NCBI GenBank assembly: GCA_963977135.1
Contig: CAXBNN010000008.1
Location: 62,001 to 126,000, forward strand
From: UBA2040 sp963977135
Lineage (GTDB): Bacteria > Bacteroidota > Bacteroidia > Flavobacteriales_D > Crocinitomicaceae
Direction of reading: 5' to 3'
DNA length: 64,000 nucleotides
Positions within the stretch are counted from its first letter, which is position 1, and each line of letters starts with the position of its first letter. The notes beneath the pieces were generated by a model. That model was not told the origin of the DNA. It ran no database searches and saw nothing but the letters and a program-made list of their open reading frames with translations. This document shows positions 8,557 to 17,963 of this stretch, piece after piece. Made by a program: the position numbers and the translations under genes.

Positions 8557-10530
8557 ATGCTTTTGTCGGAAATAATTCCTAAACGAATTTTCGTAATAAT
8601 AGCTTTAGGATTTTGCAGCGGAATAGTTGGCCACGACTGGATTTCGAATCTATTTGAGAGTACGTTGATATTCTCAATGATTTTCCTTTTAATGCTGCTT
8701 ATATACGCTGGAAAGCTAAAGCCAATCAGCGGCAGTTTGGTGTTTTTTTTACTATTCATTTCATTAGGTTATCAATCAGTTGAACAAAAAACATCTCCAC
8801 TTTTAAAAGATAATTTTGATGAACGTTATATTTCTCAAGATGTCGTTACTGCGAAAATTCTTGATATTTCTTATAAAGATCAGCGATGGAACAAAGCAAT
8901 TGTAAAATTAAATTATGTCTTTCGATATGCTGAGAAATTTCCTTTGGATGAGAAAATCCTTTTGCTGATTGATAATGATGTTGAAGGACTAGAAAAAGGT
9001 GATGAGCTGATATTGAATTCGTCCATTGAACCAATTAAAAATAAGGGTAATCCGGGTGAATTTGATGCAGAAACTTACTGGAAGTCAAAAGGTATATCTC
9101 ATATTGGATTTTTAAGAGGAGGGGAGTTTTTTATTGGTAGCAGAGAAAAAAATATTCTAGTCAGTTGGTTCAATCGATTGGATAGAATGTTAAGCCAATT
9201 GTTTGAAGATAGGCTTCGCCCTGAAGCCATAGGAATAGCAAAAGCCCTAATTTTAGGTGATCGCGACCATTTGGATAGCGAAGCGGTTCGAACTTTTGGA
9301 AACGCTGGTGCAATGCACGTTTTGGCTGTTTCAGGTCTGCATGTGGGGTTGATTCTTACTATGCTCATTTTTGTTCTGAGTCGCTTCCCAAAGTGGATTA
9401 GCAAATATCGAGCAACTGTGATTGCATTGGGAATTATTTGGTTTTATTCCTTAATTACTGGTTTTTCACCTTCAGTTTTTAGAGCAGTTGTGATGTTTAG
9501 TTTGTTGACGATTGCGAAACTATCTGGAAAAAATTACAATTCGATTAACGTTTTAATGGCTTCGGCGATGATATTATTGTTGTATGACCCATTGCTGCTA
9601 TATGATCTCGGTTTTCAATTGTCGTATATGGCGATGCTGGGAATATTTATTCTGTACAAACCAATTTCAAGTTTTTTGTTTTTTTCTAATCGTTGGCTGA
9701 AATTAATTTGGGATGGTACTGCTGTTGCTCTATCTGCACAAGTTTTCACTCTGCCGCTTACGCTTTACTTTTTTCATCAATATCCGAATTACTTTTTGCT
9801 GAGCAATTTAGGATTGATGGCTCTAACCAATCTCATTTTGATTGCAGGAATTCTATTAATCTCCATTCAATTTATTCCGTTAGTTTCAGGAGCGTTTGCT
9901 TGGGTGCTTTCGATTTTGGTAATGACTATGTTTTTCTTTGTTCAATGGGTTCAAAATTTGCCTGCTTCAACGGCGACAGGTTTTGAAATTTCTCTTTTAG
10001 AAGTTGTAGCACTTTTTGTAATAATTGCTCTGGTACTTTTTTCTTTTTATAAAAAGGGTCGGTGGATATATTTAGGATCAACAATGATTGTGATTACCTG
10101 TACAGCTATTGTATTTCAGCGATTTACTAATTTAAATAAAAATGAATTTGTCATTTTCAACGAAACACATTTAACGTTTTGTGTAAAAATGGATGATGAA
10201 ATTCAATGTTTTTATTTGAGTGATAACGACATTCAAAAATCCGTTTATTTGGCCCAAAATTATCAAAAGATTAGGCCAGGCAATTTGACCTATAACAAGT
10301 TAGAAAATGGCGTTGTCGAATTGCGAAAAGAAAATTTTTATTTTAAATGTGCAGATTCCTTGACTTTCTTCGACATACAGATAAATGAAGGTCACTGGAA
10401 GTTGATTAAAAAAATAAATTTTGGCAATTATCAATCTTTAGGCAAGAATTGCATCTTCATGCCTTGGCTAGATAAAAGTGATTTTGGCGGACATTTTCTG
10501 TCGGAAGGTGCTTTTGTCGCTAAACTTTAA
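8557..10530 (+). CDS. comEC: ComEC/Rec2-family DNA-uptake channel protein
   Basis: ComEC carries transforming single-stranded DNA across the inner membrane. The 657 residues hold the N-terminal DUF4131-like region with an OB-type segment (NKGNPGEFDAETYWKSKGI, about 165-185). The competence domain signature (AMHVLAVSGLHVGLI, about 251-265) follows, then about eight more hydrophobic helices. The C-terminal 150 residues are soluble and contain no HxHxDH motif, so the metallo-beta-lactamase domain present in Bacillus ComEC is missing; this short architecture is common in Bacteroidota. The gene overlaps the convergent lipoprotein gene by four bases. Other competence genes are not in the window. 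Confidence 0.93.
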   Translation: MLLSEIIPKRIFVIIALGFCSGIVGHDWISNLFESTLIFSMIFLLMLLIYAGKLKPISGSLVFFLLFISLGYQSVEQKTSPLLKDNFDERYISQDVVTAKILDISYKDQRWNKAIVKLNYVFRYAEKFPLDEKILLLIDNDVEGLEKGDELILNSSIEPIKNKGNPGEFDAETYWKSKGISHIGFLRGGEFFIGSREKNILVSWFNRLDRMLSQLFEDRLRPEAIGIAKALILGDRDHLDSEAVRTFGNAGAMHVLAVSGLHVGLILTMLIFVLSRFPKWISKYRATVIALGIIWFYSLITGFSPSVFRAVVMFSLLTIAKLSGKNYNSINVLMASAMILLLYDPLLLYDLGFQLSYMAMLGIFILYKPISSFLFFSNRWLKLIWDGTAVALSAQVFTLPLTLYFFHQYPNYFLLSNLGLMALTNLILIAGILLISIQFIPLVSGAFAWVLSILVMTMFFFVQWVQNLPASTATGFEISLLEVVALFVIIALVLFSFYKKGRWIYLGSTMIVITCTAIVFQRFTNLNKNEFVIFNETHLTFCVKMDDEIQCFYLSDNDIQKSVYLAQNYQKIRPGNLTYNKLENGVVELRKENFYFKCADSLTFFDIQINEGHWKLIKKINFGNYQSLGKNCIFMPWLDKSDFGGHFLSEGAFVAKL

Positions 10531-11432
10531 TACAATCCGGTTGATAATATTTCTAAGAAAGGTGAAGCTTTAATCGCGTAACGATAACTTGTCGTTAAAC
10601 CATTTTCAATTTTTTGGAAGCTGTATTTCACTAAATACCCAGTGAAAACTTCTTTTCCATCTATCATTTCGTAGGTTTCTTCCATTGCCTCAAACGACTC
10701 GTTTTTGGCGCTTCGTCTTTCATTTCCTAGAATTCTTTCACGAACTACCTCTGAAAGTAATGCTACAGTTTTCAAGGTTTGAAGGCGCTGAGCTAATCGC
10801 ATCAAATTCAATGTGTTTTGAATAAATACGTCTTTTCTTTCACCCGTTAAAGTTGAAGCTTCTGCTTTATATTTTTGATAAAAACCAACCTCATCGGTTA
10901 AAGGGCGGAAGCCGGGCTGTAAAAATGATTCTTCAAAGGTGTAAATTTGGAATATTTCTATATTTTGAGGCGCTATGTTGGTCGTTTCAAAAATCTCAAC
11001 ATCTTTTATTTTGTGTGATTGATCGGTTTTCATTTCAGCAGAATACACGGTCGCAACATTTTTGGAGGTAAGCGAAAACAAATGGCTTTCGACATAAATT
11101 ATTCCATTTGTGTCGTTTAAGGCAATTTGTCGTTGAATTAAAATTGCATTTTCGAGATCTCTATCTCTTTTGCCTCGTTGTTCTAGGTTGTATTTCAATG
11201 CATGTAATGAATCCAATTGTAAGTATGAAATCGGTTTTAAAGTCTTCGTTTTGCCAAAAGCCAAAGATTTATAGGTAGTACTGTCGTTCTGCAAAGTCTC
11301 AGTCAAATAACTTTGAATTGCAGTTTGTCTTTTCAAAGTTTGACTTTCGGGAGTCTCTGAAGGAGTATATTGAAGTCCACAGGAAGCTATTAATAATGAG
11401 GTGGTTAAATAAAATAAATTTTTATACGACAT
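10527..11432 (-). CDS. Hypothetical lipoprotein
   Basis: A 301-residue protein with a lipoprotein signal peptide: hydrophobic YLTTSLLIASC gives a lipobox with the acylated cysteine at about residue 18. The mature part is mostly helical and polar, with a Thr/Gln-rich first third. I do not recognise a domain. Its start lies 72 bases from the divergently transcribed DUF5916 gene, so the two may share a control region. It is likely anchored to the periplasmic face of the outer membrane. Confidence 0.7.
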   Translation of the reverse strand: MSYKNLFYLTTSLLIASCGLQYTPSETPESQTLKRQTAIQSYLTETLQNDSTTYKSLAFGKTKTLKPISYLQLDSLHALKYNLEQRGKRDRDLENAILIQRQIALNDTNGIIYVESHLFSLTSKNVATVYSAEMKTDQSHKIKDVEIFETTNIAPQNIEIFQIYTFEESFLQPGFRPLTDEVGFYQKYKAEASTLTGERKDVFIQNTLNLMRLAQRLQTLKTVALLSEVVRERILGNERRSAKNESFEAMEETYEMIDGKEVFTGYLVKYSFQKIENGLTTSYRYAIKASPFLEILSTGLY

Positions 11433-11440
11433 TTCTTCTT

Positions 11441-11448
11441 TATTTTTG
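11441..11448 (+). promoter_or_regulatory. Candidate -7 promoter element (TATTTTTG) for the DUF5916 gene
   Basis: TATTTTTG matches TAnnTTTG, 56 bases before the GTG start at 11505. No clear -33 element is present. Confidence 0.4.
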
Positions 11449-11504
11449 TGGTCTAGCCATAGGTAAAACTATGGTTTTTTTTCAATTTCAATGTATCCGT
11501 CTCC

Positions 11505-13964
11505 GTGCTAAAAGGTTTAATTTTTGTTATTTCCGCTTGTTTTATCTCCTCCTTTTCATTCGGTCAGAGGACTTATACCATTCTCCCAGCTGAGGATGAA
11601 ATAAAGGTAGACGGCATTCTTGATGAAATTTCATGGAAGAAAGCACAAAAAGCAGACCAATTTGTAATGAACTATCCTGAATTTGGAAAAAAACCAAGTT
11701 TTCAATCTGAATTTTATTTGACATATACGGATGAAGCACTGTACGTTGCTGGAAAAATCTACGACAACCCTGACTCTGTTTCTTACATGCTTTCTCAGCG
11801 AGACAATTTTGGAAATGCGGATTGGGTGGGCGTTTACATAGATTGTTATGGGAATAATTTAAATGCTTCGGCTTTTTATACAACTTCATCTGGAGTTGAG
11901 TTGGATGCTCTTTTACAACCTTTAGAAGAAGATTTTTCGTGGAATGCAGTTTGGAAAAGTCGGGTTCAAAAAAATGATGATGGTTGGACAGTTGAAATGA
12001 GAATTCCATACGCGGCATTGCGCTTTCCAAATAAAGATATACAATCTTGGAATATCAATTTTGTGCGTCAGGTCCGCCGAAAAAGAGAAATGTCGTATTG
12101 GAATCCTGTGAATCCTGCCGTTTTTGCTCAGATAACTCAATCCGGTAAATTAAGAGGTTTGAAAAACATTAAGCCACCTGTGCGACTTTCATTTTCACCT
12201 TACGCCATTTCATACGTCGAAGATCTTTATGACGCTAGTGAGGATAAACAAATATGGCAAAACCGAACGACAGCTGGAATGGATTTAAAATTAGGTTTGA
12301 ACGACGCTTTTACCTTAGATATGGCTTTAATTCCTGATTTTGGTCAGACGATAAGTGATAATGAAATTTTGAATTTAGGTCCATTTGAAGTGCAGTTCAA
12401 TGAGAACCGTTCCTTTTTTAAGGAGGGAACCGATTTGTTTGGTATTGGCGGTGTTTTCTATTCGAGAAGAGTAGGAGGAACACCATATAACAATAGTCTA
12501 GCGCAAAATGATCTTGATAAATCGAAAGGGGAAAGAGTTGTTCAAAGCGCAACAAGAGCACCGTTATACAATGCGACAAAAATTTCTGGCCGAACGAAAA
12601 CTGGTTTGGGTATAGGTTTATTCAATGCAATAGAAGGTAGAACCTTTTCAACAATTTTGGATAGTTTAGGGAATGAAAGAAGTGTGAACACAAATCCATT
12701 GACCAATTACAATACCTTCGTTTTGTCTCAAAACCTAGTAAACAATGGTAAAGTTTCTTTTTTAAATACAAATGTTTTCCGCGAGGGTTCTGCTCGAGAA
12801 GCAAATGTAAGTGTGTTCAGTTCTAGCCTTTTTTCCAAAGATCGAGAATATAGTGTTACAGGTGATTTCCGAATATCCAATATCATAGAAAACTATACCA
12901 ATTCAGCTGGCTATTCTTATGACATCGAAGTAGGTAAAGTTCAGGGGAAATATCAAGCTTATTTTAATCAAGGTGTAAAATCGGATACCTACAATCCAAA
13001 TGATTTGGGTTATTTGCAAAACAATAATTCACAATATTACGGAGTCAAAGGTAAATGGAATGAATATAAACCCAAAGGACTGTTCTTGCGAAAATGGGGT
13101 GGAGCAGATATTTATTACGAGGAGTTGTATAAACCTCAATTGTTCAGTGTTTTAAATATCAACGGTTTCTTAAATGGAACTTTTAGAAATTTCTTAACAT
13201 GCGGAATAGATGCCTCTGTTTCACCTTTAGGTTCCGTAAGTCACTTCGAATCACGTCAATTTGGTATTCCATTAAATTTTGGTTCATCTGCTTCTCTAGG
13301 AGGTTTCTATTCGAGTGATTATTCAAAACCTTTTGCACTGGATATTAGATTTAAAAGAAAGCAATTTCTTAAAGAAACAATGTCCTACAATAGTTTAACT
13401 ATATCTCCTAGGTTTCAATTCTCACCAAAATTCTTCGTTGTGCTTACCTCGCAATATGAGCATTATGAAAATGATTTTGGTTACGTGCGTCTGATCTCTG
13501 ATAGTCTGGTCAATGGCATTCTAATAGGAACTCGAAATCGTGATATTGTGACCAACAGTATCTCAGCTGAATTGATTTTCACAAAACGAATGGGGGTTAA
13601 TATTCGTTTGCGACATTATTGGCAACGATTGAAATACAGTTATTTTAATGATTTGCTAACGAATGGGGATCGCCAGCGGAATGACTATTTCCCTTTGAAC
13701 GAAGCAGGAAATTCTGTTCACAATCAGAGCTATAATGCCTTTACTCTCGACGTTAATTACAAATGGGTTTTCTTTCCTGGATGTGAGTTTTTAATTTTCT
13801 ATAAAAACAACATTTTTGCAGGAAAACAAGGATTGGATAAAAACTACTTCAATACTTTTCAAACACTATTTAATGAACCTCAATTGAATAGTATTTCTGC
13901 CAAATTATTGGTATTTGTAGACGTTCTCTATTTTAAGAAAGGCGGCGTGTCGTCGATGCTTTAA
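11505..13964 (+). CDS. DUF5916 family outer-membrane protein with CBM9-like domain
   Basis: The 819-residue protein starts at a GTG that gives a good signal peptide (MLKGLIFVISACFISSFSFG); no in-frame ATG fits. Residues about 25-215 resemble the family 9 carbohydrate-binding fold (KVDGILDEISWKKAQ, YVAGKIYDNPDSV, WTVEMRIPYAALRF). The rest matches the DUF5916 beta-barrel region (LNLGPFEVQFNENRSFFKEG and FSRR-type strands). Family members are outer-membrane proteins of Bacteroidota with no established activity, sometimes suggested to take part in glycan or peptide handling. Monocistronic, with no partner gene nearby that would name a substrate. Confidence 0.85.
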   Translation: MLKGLIFVISACFISSFSFGQRTYTILPAEDEIKVDGILDEISWKKAQKADQFVMNYPEFGKKPSFQSEFYLTYTDEALYVAGKIYDNPDSVSYMLSQRDNFGNADWVGVYIDCYGNNLNASAFYTTSSGVELDALLQPLEEDFSWNAVWKSRVQKNDDGWTVEMRIPYAALRFPNKDIQSWNINFVRQVRRKREMSYWNPVNPAVFAQITQSGKLRGLKNIKPPVRLSFSPYAISYVEDLYDASEDKQIWQNRTTAGMDLKLGLNDAFTLDMALIPDFGQTISDNEILNLGPFEVQFNENRSFFKEGTDLFGIGGVFYSRRVGGTPYNNSLAQNDLDKSKGERVVQSATRAPLYNATKISGRTKTGLGIGLFNAIEGRTFSTILDSLGNERSVNTNPLTNYNTFVLSQNLVNNGKVSFLNTNVFREGSAREANVSVFSSSLFSKDREYSVTGDFRISNIIENYTNSAGYSYDIEVGKVQGKYQAYFNQGVKSDTYNPNDLGYLQNNNSQYYGVKGKWNEYKPKGLFLRKWGGADIYYEELYKPQLFSVLNINGFLNGTFRNFLTCGIDASVSPLGSVSHFESRQFGIPLNFGSSASLGGFYSSDYSKPFALDIRFKRKQFLKETMSYNSLTISPRFQFSPKFFVVLTSQYEHYENDFGYVRLISDSLVNGILIGTRNRDIVTNSISAELIFTKRMGVNIRLRHYWQRLKYSYFNDLLTNGDRQRNDYFPLNEAGNSVHNQSYNAFTLDVNYKWVFFPGCEFLIFYKNNIFAGKQGLDKNYFNTFQTLFNEPQLNSISAKLLVFVDVLYFKKGGVSSML

Positions 13965-14052
13965 TTGGTCAGATTATCAATTCGTCCTGCAACGCAGCTA
14001 GCGTAACTTTTCAACTTTAGTAATTTTATAAAGAAATTTTATTTTCTGATTA

Positions 14053-14688
14053 TCAAATGCTTATAAATAAATCGTCTTGTTCTTTTCTGACTTTTGCTTG
14101 AAATTGGTTTTTATCTTCCGTGCTTCTATAACCAACTGGACAAATAATTGTAGAAGTCAATCCTCTTTCAGTCAGTCCGAGAATTTCATCAAAACCAGCT
14201 GAATTAAATCCTTCCATTGGAGTAGCATCAATTCGCAATTCAGCGGCTGTGTGCATCAAGAAACCTAGAGCAATATAAGTTTGTTTCGTATTCCAAGAAA
14301 TGAAATCATTCTCGGTCATCGGGGCAATTGCGCCTTTAATGAAATCACCAAAACCTTTGGTTTGCTCCATTTTTAATTTTCTAGTTTTCGCTACATTTCC
14401 CATATAATCATCCACATGGTTAATGTTAATATTTCGATTTGCGGCGAAAACAATTAAATGTGAAGCATCCAAAACTGGAGTCTGACCAAATGATTTTTCC
14501 AAAAGTTGTTTTCGGATTTCTTTATCTTCGATAATTAGAACTTGAAATGGCTGTAAACCATAGGATGTTGGGGTTAGACGAATACTTTCTTTTAAAATAT
14601 CCATATCTGAATCGCTGATAATTTTTGCCGAATTATATTTCTTAACGGCATATCTCCATTCTAAGGATTCTATTATTGAGTTTTTCAT
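14053..14688 (-). CDS. NAD(P)H-dependent nitroreductase family protein
   Basis: A 211-residue FMN-dependent oxidoreductase of the NfsB/nitroreductase fold, cytoplasmic. The N-terminal LEWRYAVKKYNSAKIISDSDMDIL and RLTPTSYGLQPFQVLII segments are typical FMN-contact regions, and LGFLMHTAAELRIDATPMEGFN and GYRS near the C-terminus match the family. It could reduce quinones, nitroaromatics or dihydropteridine-type substrates; the sequence does not decide. It lies just downstream of the pirin gene on the same strand. The pair may respond to quinone or flavonoid-like electrophiles, which is an inference from proximity alone. Confidence 0.88.
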   Translation of the reverse strand: MKNSIIESLEWRYAVKKYNSAKIISDSDMDILKESIRLTPTSYGLQPFQVLIIEDKEIRKQLLEKSFGQTPVLDASHLIVFAANRNININHVDDYMGNVAKTRKLKMEQTKGFGDFIKGAIAPMTENDFISWNTKQTYIALGFLMHTAAELRIDATPMEGFNSAGFDEILGLTERGLTSTIICPVGYRSTEDKNQFQAKVRKEQDDLFISI

Positions 14689-14711
14689 TTTTTTTGGATT
14701 TTAAGACCTTT

Positions 14712-14768
14712 GGATTTTAAGATTTTAGGACTTAACTTTATTTCTTCGGTCCTAATATTTTAATATCC
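14712..14768. repeat. Imperfect inverted repeat with an adjacent direct repeat, between the nitroreductase and pirin genes
   Basis: Arms GGATTTTAAGATTTTAGGAC (14712-14731) and its imperfect complement at 14748-14768 enclose a 16-base loop. TTTGGATTTTAAGA is also repeated directly at 14693-14706 and 14709-14722. The low-complexity TTAAGA-rich make-up resembles the hairpin between infC and rpmI. Confidence 0.65.
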
Positions 14769-14779
14769 TAATGTCTGAA

Positions 14780-15490
14780 TCAAAATTCCATTGGAACCTC
14801 AATTACTAAAACTTTACTTTTTATTTTTGCTGTAAAATTAACATCTTTCGTTTCCCAAATACCTACAGCGTCTCGTTTTTGGAAATCTTCTTTATCTATT
14901 TTTATCTCACCTTCAATAACCATGGCGTAGATTCCATTATTAGTTGAATGCAATTCGTAAGTTAAATCTTTGCCTTCATCAAACTCAGCTATATTTATCC
15001 AAGCATTTTGGTGAACCCAAGAACCTTCATCATCTGGGAATGGTGAGATAAGTTGAAGGAAATTATTTTGCATTTTTGGAACATCAATTTTGAACTGATC
15101 ATATCTTGGTTCAACGTTCGACTTATTTGGAAAAATCCAAATTTGAAATAAATTCGTGAAATCATCACTAGGATTAAATTCGCTATGTCTAACGCCACTT
15201 CCAGCGCTCATTACTTGAATTTCGCCTTCTTTTATGGTCGAGGCATTTCCCATAGAATCTTTATGAGCCAAAGGACCAGAAAGTGGTATGGTGATGATTT
15301 CCATATTGTCGTGAGGGTGTGTGTCAAAACCTTTTTGTCCTTGAATAGTGTCGTCGTTTAAAACACGTAAGGCACCAAAATTTACCTTGTTTGGGTCGTA
15401 CCAATTTGCAAAACTAAAAGAGTGATTTACTTTTAGCCATCCGAAATCTGCTGAGTTTCTTGAATTTGCTTTATGGGTTACTTTTTTCAT
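14780..15490 (-). CDS. Pirin family protein
   Basis: A 236-residue bicupin of the pirin/YhaK family. GWLKVNHSFSFANWYDPNKVNFGALRVLNDD is the standard N-terminal region, given here by its landmarks: SFSFANWYDP, FGALRVLNDD, then FDTHPHDNMEIITIPLSG, whose histidines are the usual metal ligands, and GEIQVMSAGSGVRHSEFN. Some family members are quercetin dioxygenases; others are redox sensors. Cytoplasmic. The gene precedes the nitroreductase gene with a hairpin-bearing gap of about 90 bases, so they may be co-transcribed. The exact substrate is not predictable. Confidence 0.92.
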   Translation of the reverse strand: MKKVTHKANSRNSADFGWLKVNHSFSFANWYDPNKVNFGALRVLNDDTIQGQKGFDTHPHDNMEIITIPLSGPLAHKDSMGNASTIKEGEIQVMSAGSGVRHSEFNPSDDFTNLFQIWIFPNKSNVEPRYDQFKIDVPKMQNNFLQLISPFPDDEGSWVHQNAWINIAEFDEGKDLTYELHSTNNGIYAMVIEGEIKIDKEDFQKRDAVGIWETKDVNFTAKIKSKVLVIEVPMEF

Positions 15491-15572
15491 TACTCAATGA
15501 TTGTTAATGCAAAGTTACTTGAAATGGTTACCATGGTATATAATTTGTGATTTATTTTGAACTTTACCAGAA

Positions 15573-16832
15573 TTACCAAGAATTTCCAGATCCTCCACCA
15601 CCAAAACTTCCACCACCAAAGCTGCCTCCGCCGCCCCAAGATCCGCCGCCTGAAGACCCACCTCCACTTCCAATCCATCGACCACCGGAAGTCCGACTAG
15701 ATCTTCTCAGTCTCGGGATTATGTATGTTGTGTGATCAATATGTTTGCAGTGTGTGCAAGAGTATTTTTTCTCTCCTTTACCTGAGCTTGAGTAGGTCGG
15801 GGAAACCGAAATTCTATCGTATTCTTTGTAATAAGTTCGGTACTTGCATTTTGGACAAGGAGTATATTTTGTGAAAACCGGTCGATAGGAAAGAATACAG
15901 AAATCATCTTTTTCATCAGTAACCCAGACATCATAATCCACACTTTTAATTATCTCTTCTGCTTGTTGACCAAGAGTTAAAAATTCATCTTCGTCTTGCT
16001 CAGTAAGTTTATGCATTAATTGATTTGTACGACCAGAAAAGCGCACTTGGTTTCGATATCTATTTTTTAATTTAATACTTAAAAAAACGAGAAAAATGTG
16101 GGTAACAGGAAAAAGAATTGCCCAAATCCAGTAGGCGAAATTTTTAATGATATTGTATTTTTTGTATGGATCATGTTGATAACGAACAACCAATATGGCA
16201 ATCAAATAAATTGCAACTCCGAACAGATGCCAAGCTAAAAAGGCAATCCAAAAATTGCGCTCTCGCTCCCGAGATCTGCGCGCATATTCAGCCGCATTTT
16301 CTTCGTTCTCTGTTTCAAATTGTGTGTTTTCTTCTAATTCTTGACCATTTAAAACGTTACAAACAGCTTTTACACCAGCCAACATGCCAGAATCGTAATT
16401 GTTATCTCGAAAATACGGCAACATTTCTTCCTGCTGGATTCTCTTGGAGAGAATATCTGTCAATACCGATTCAGTCCCATAACCTGTTTCAAACTCAATT
16501 CTTTTCTGATCTAATACCAAAAGAATGAGTAATCCATTGTCTCTGCTTTTTTCACCAACTCCCCAATATTGAGCTAATTCTGTCGAGAAATCCTTTGGGA
16601 CTTGCTCACCTATACTTCTTAAAACTACTACTGCGACTTGATATTTATCGGAAGATTCTAGTTCACTTAAATAATCATTAATTTGCTCTACAGTGCTATT
16701 ATTAAGTATGTAATCAGGATTGCAAACGTACCCGCCAAGAGTTTTTGGATTCTCAATGGATTCAATTGAAACAGTCTGCCCAAAGCTGAATAGAATTGAA
16801 AAAATGAAAGTAAGACAAAGTATTTTTTTCAT
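15573..16832 (-). CDS. TPM-domain membrane protein with zinc ribbon and Gly-rich tail
   Basis: The 419 residues begin with a signal peptide (cleavage near FGQ, residue 19). A TPM domain (about 35-160) shows YWGVGEKSRDNGLLILLVLD and IEFETGYGTE. Two transmembrane helices lie at about 190-255. A cytoplasmic-type segment has CPKC ... CTHC cysteine pairs (about 330-365) that look like a zinc ribbon. The tail is Ser/Gly-rich with repeated GGGS and ends in NSW. The TPM fold is known from YgcG-type envelope proteins and photosystem II repair factors; the biochemical role is unclear. The stop/start junction with the LemA-like gene is tight (both touch base 16832), so the two are surely co-transcribed. 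Confidence 0.85.
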   Translation of the reverse strand: MKKILCLTFIFSILFSFGQTVSIESIENPKTLGGYVCNPDYILNNSTVEQINDYLSELESSDKYQVAVVVLRSIGEQVPKDFSTELAQYWGVGEKSRDNGLLILLVLDQKRIEFETGYGTESVLTDILSKRIQQEEMLPYFRDNNYDSGMLAGVKAVCNVLNGQELEENTQFETENEENAAEYARRSRERERNFWIAFLAWHLFGVAIYLIAILVVRYQHDPYKKYNIIKNFAYWIWAILFPVTHIFLVFLSIKLKNRYRNQVRFSGRTNQLMHKLTEQDEDEFLTLGQQAEEIIKSVDYDVWVTDEKDDFCILSYRPVFTKYTPCPKCKYRTYYKEYDRISVSPTYSSSGKGEKKYSCTHCKHIDHTTYIIPRLRRSSRTSGGRWIGSGGGSSGGGSWGGGGSFGGGSFGGGGSGNSW

Positions 16833-17788
16833 TATTCTGGGAAATCAATTTTTGAAAGGCCGTTACTTTCCTTTGGGTAAGTTTCAATTTGTGTGTTGTA
16901 AGCTGTTATTGCTTCGAACCATCTTTTCTTCTCAACTGCCATGCGATTTTCCATTCCTTCAAGTCTAGTTTGATCATCCATGGATAAATCTTTTTCTGAC
17001 TTCATTGATCCAATTGATCGCTTTATCATCATTTCGCTTTTTGATAAATTGTCAAAGTCAAAATCCTCAACGGCCTTTAAGCCCTCATTTGAGTTACTCG
17101 TGTTTTCTGAGCTGAACCAAGAAAGCAAGAATTCATTTCTTCTTTGCACGGCTTCCTTAAAAATCCTTTCCTTTTCTGAAACTAAATTTTTTAAAGCATT
17201 CGCTCGAGATCCTGAATTTGCTTGGGTATTGTTTTGCAAAATTTCACGAACATCATTTTCAGAAGCTCGATTATTACAATAAGACAATGCGAAGAAAAGA
17301 AGTAATAGAATCGCTCCGCCTATGCCCAAATATTTGAATAATTTTTTGCTGTATCTACCTTCAGAGTTTTGATTCTCAACAGCGCTTAAAACATGTAAAG
17401 CTGTTGCATCCATGGGGTCCATAATCAATTCTCTTCGAGCAAAATCACCTGCTTTTTCAAGATATTCATCGTTTTTCTCTAAAATAGAAAGTTGATAATA
17501 GGCTTGCGCTAAAACAGCATTTCCATCGTGGATATATGGATTAATGGAAGTCGCTTCTTCTGCAGATTCTACAGCATTTAAATAGTTTTTTACAGCAAGG
17601 TGTTTTTTAGCAAGGTGAAGTGAATCGTCTGCTTTTACCAGCATGGCATCCCATTCTGAATCGCTCAAACCCATGGAGAGAGCCAATTCTTTCAATTCAT
17701 CTAAGGTTAAAGGCCTATCGCTATTGATTTGCGATTTTTCGACCATGGTGCGAATATGATCACGGAATTTTTCTTCGGAGTAACTCAT
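16832..17788 (-). CDS. LemA-like membrane protein with an N-terminal helical-repeat domain
   Basis: A 318-residue protein I assign only tentatively. Residues 1-140 are helical with TPR-like spacing (LAVKNYLNAVESAEEATSIN; AGDFARRELIMDPMDATALH) and probably cytoplasmic. One transmembrane helix lies at about 152-171 (GIGGAILLLLFFALSY). The C-terminal part has FKEAVQRRNEFL (about 210-221) and KKRWFEAITAYNTQIETYP (about 287-305), which recall the LemA signatures for the RRxxLIPxL helix and the xxYNxxIxxFP motif. Context agrees: it directly precedes a TPM gene, and lemA-TPM neighbourhoods are widespread. Compared with ordinary LemA (about 190 residues with the membrane helix at the very start) the N-terminal 150 residues are extra. 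Confidence 0.55.
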   Translation of the reverse strand: MSYSEEKFRDHIRTMVEKSQINSDRPLTLDELKELALSMGLSDSEWDAMLVKADDSLHLAKKHLAVKNYLNAVESAEEATSINPYIHDGNAVLAQAYYQLSILEKNDEYLEKAGDFARRELIMDPMDATALHVLSAVENQNSEGRYSKKLFKYLGIGGAILLLLFFALSYCNNRASENDVREILQNNTQANSGSRANALKNLVSEKERIFKEAVQRRNEFLLSWFSSENTSNSNEGLKAVEDFDFDNLSKSEMMIKRSIGSMKSEKDLSMDDQTRLEGMENRMAVEKKRWFEAITAYNTQIETYPKESNGLSKIDFPE

Positions 17789-17963
17789 CTTTCTATCTTA
17801 CGATAAAGATAAACAAGATTTTGTCCTACCTAGAATTCTATAAGTGAAAATTATCCTAAATATTTAACCTGTCGATCTATGATTTTTTAGGAAAAATTGT
17901 CTTTAGATAGTTTGTCTGAACAAAAAGCACAAACAAATGTTTGTATTTTAGCGCATCAAAAGC

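Noticed and set aside
11542..12030. A 162-codon frame opposite the DUF5916 gene
   Set aside because: Antisense shadow of a well-supported gene; composition rich in Phe, His and Lys without domain or signal peptide.
15547..15735. An open frame with many prolines (PPPPKLPPPK-type) on the plus strand
   Set aside because: It is the antisense of the Gly-rich tail of the TPM gene; reversed Gly codons read as Pro. No start signal or homology.
17929..17944. ACAAACA-AA-TGTTTGT dyad before the TonB receptor gene as a regulator site
   Set aside because: Seven-base arms are short in AT-rich DNA and it occurs once; not enough to call an operator.
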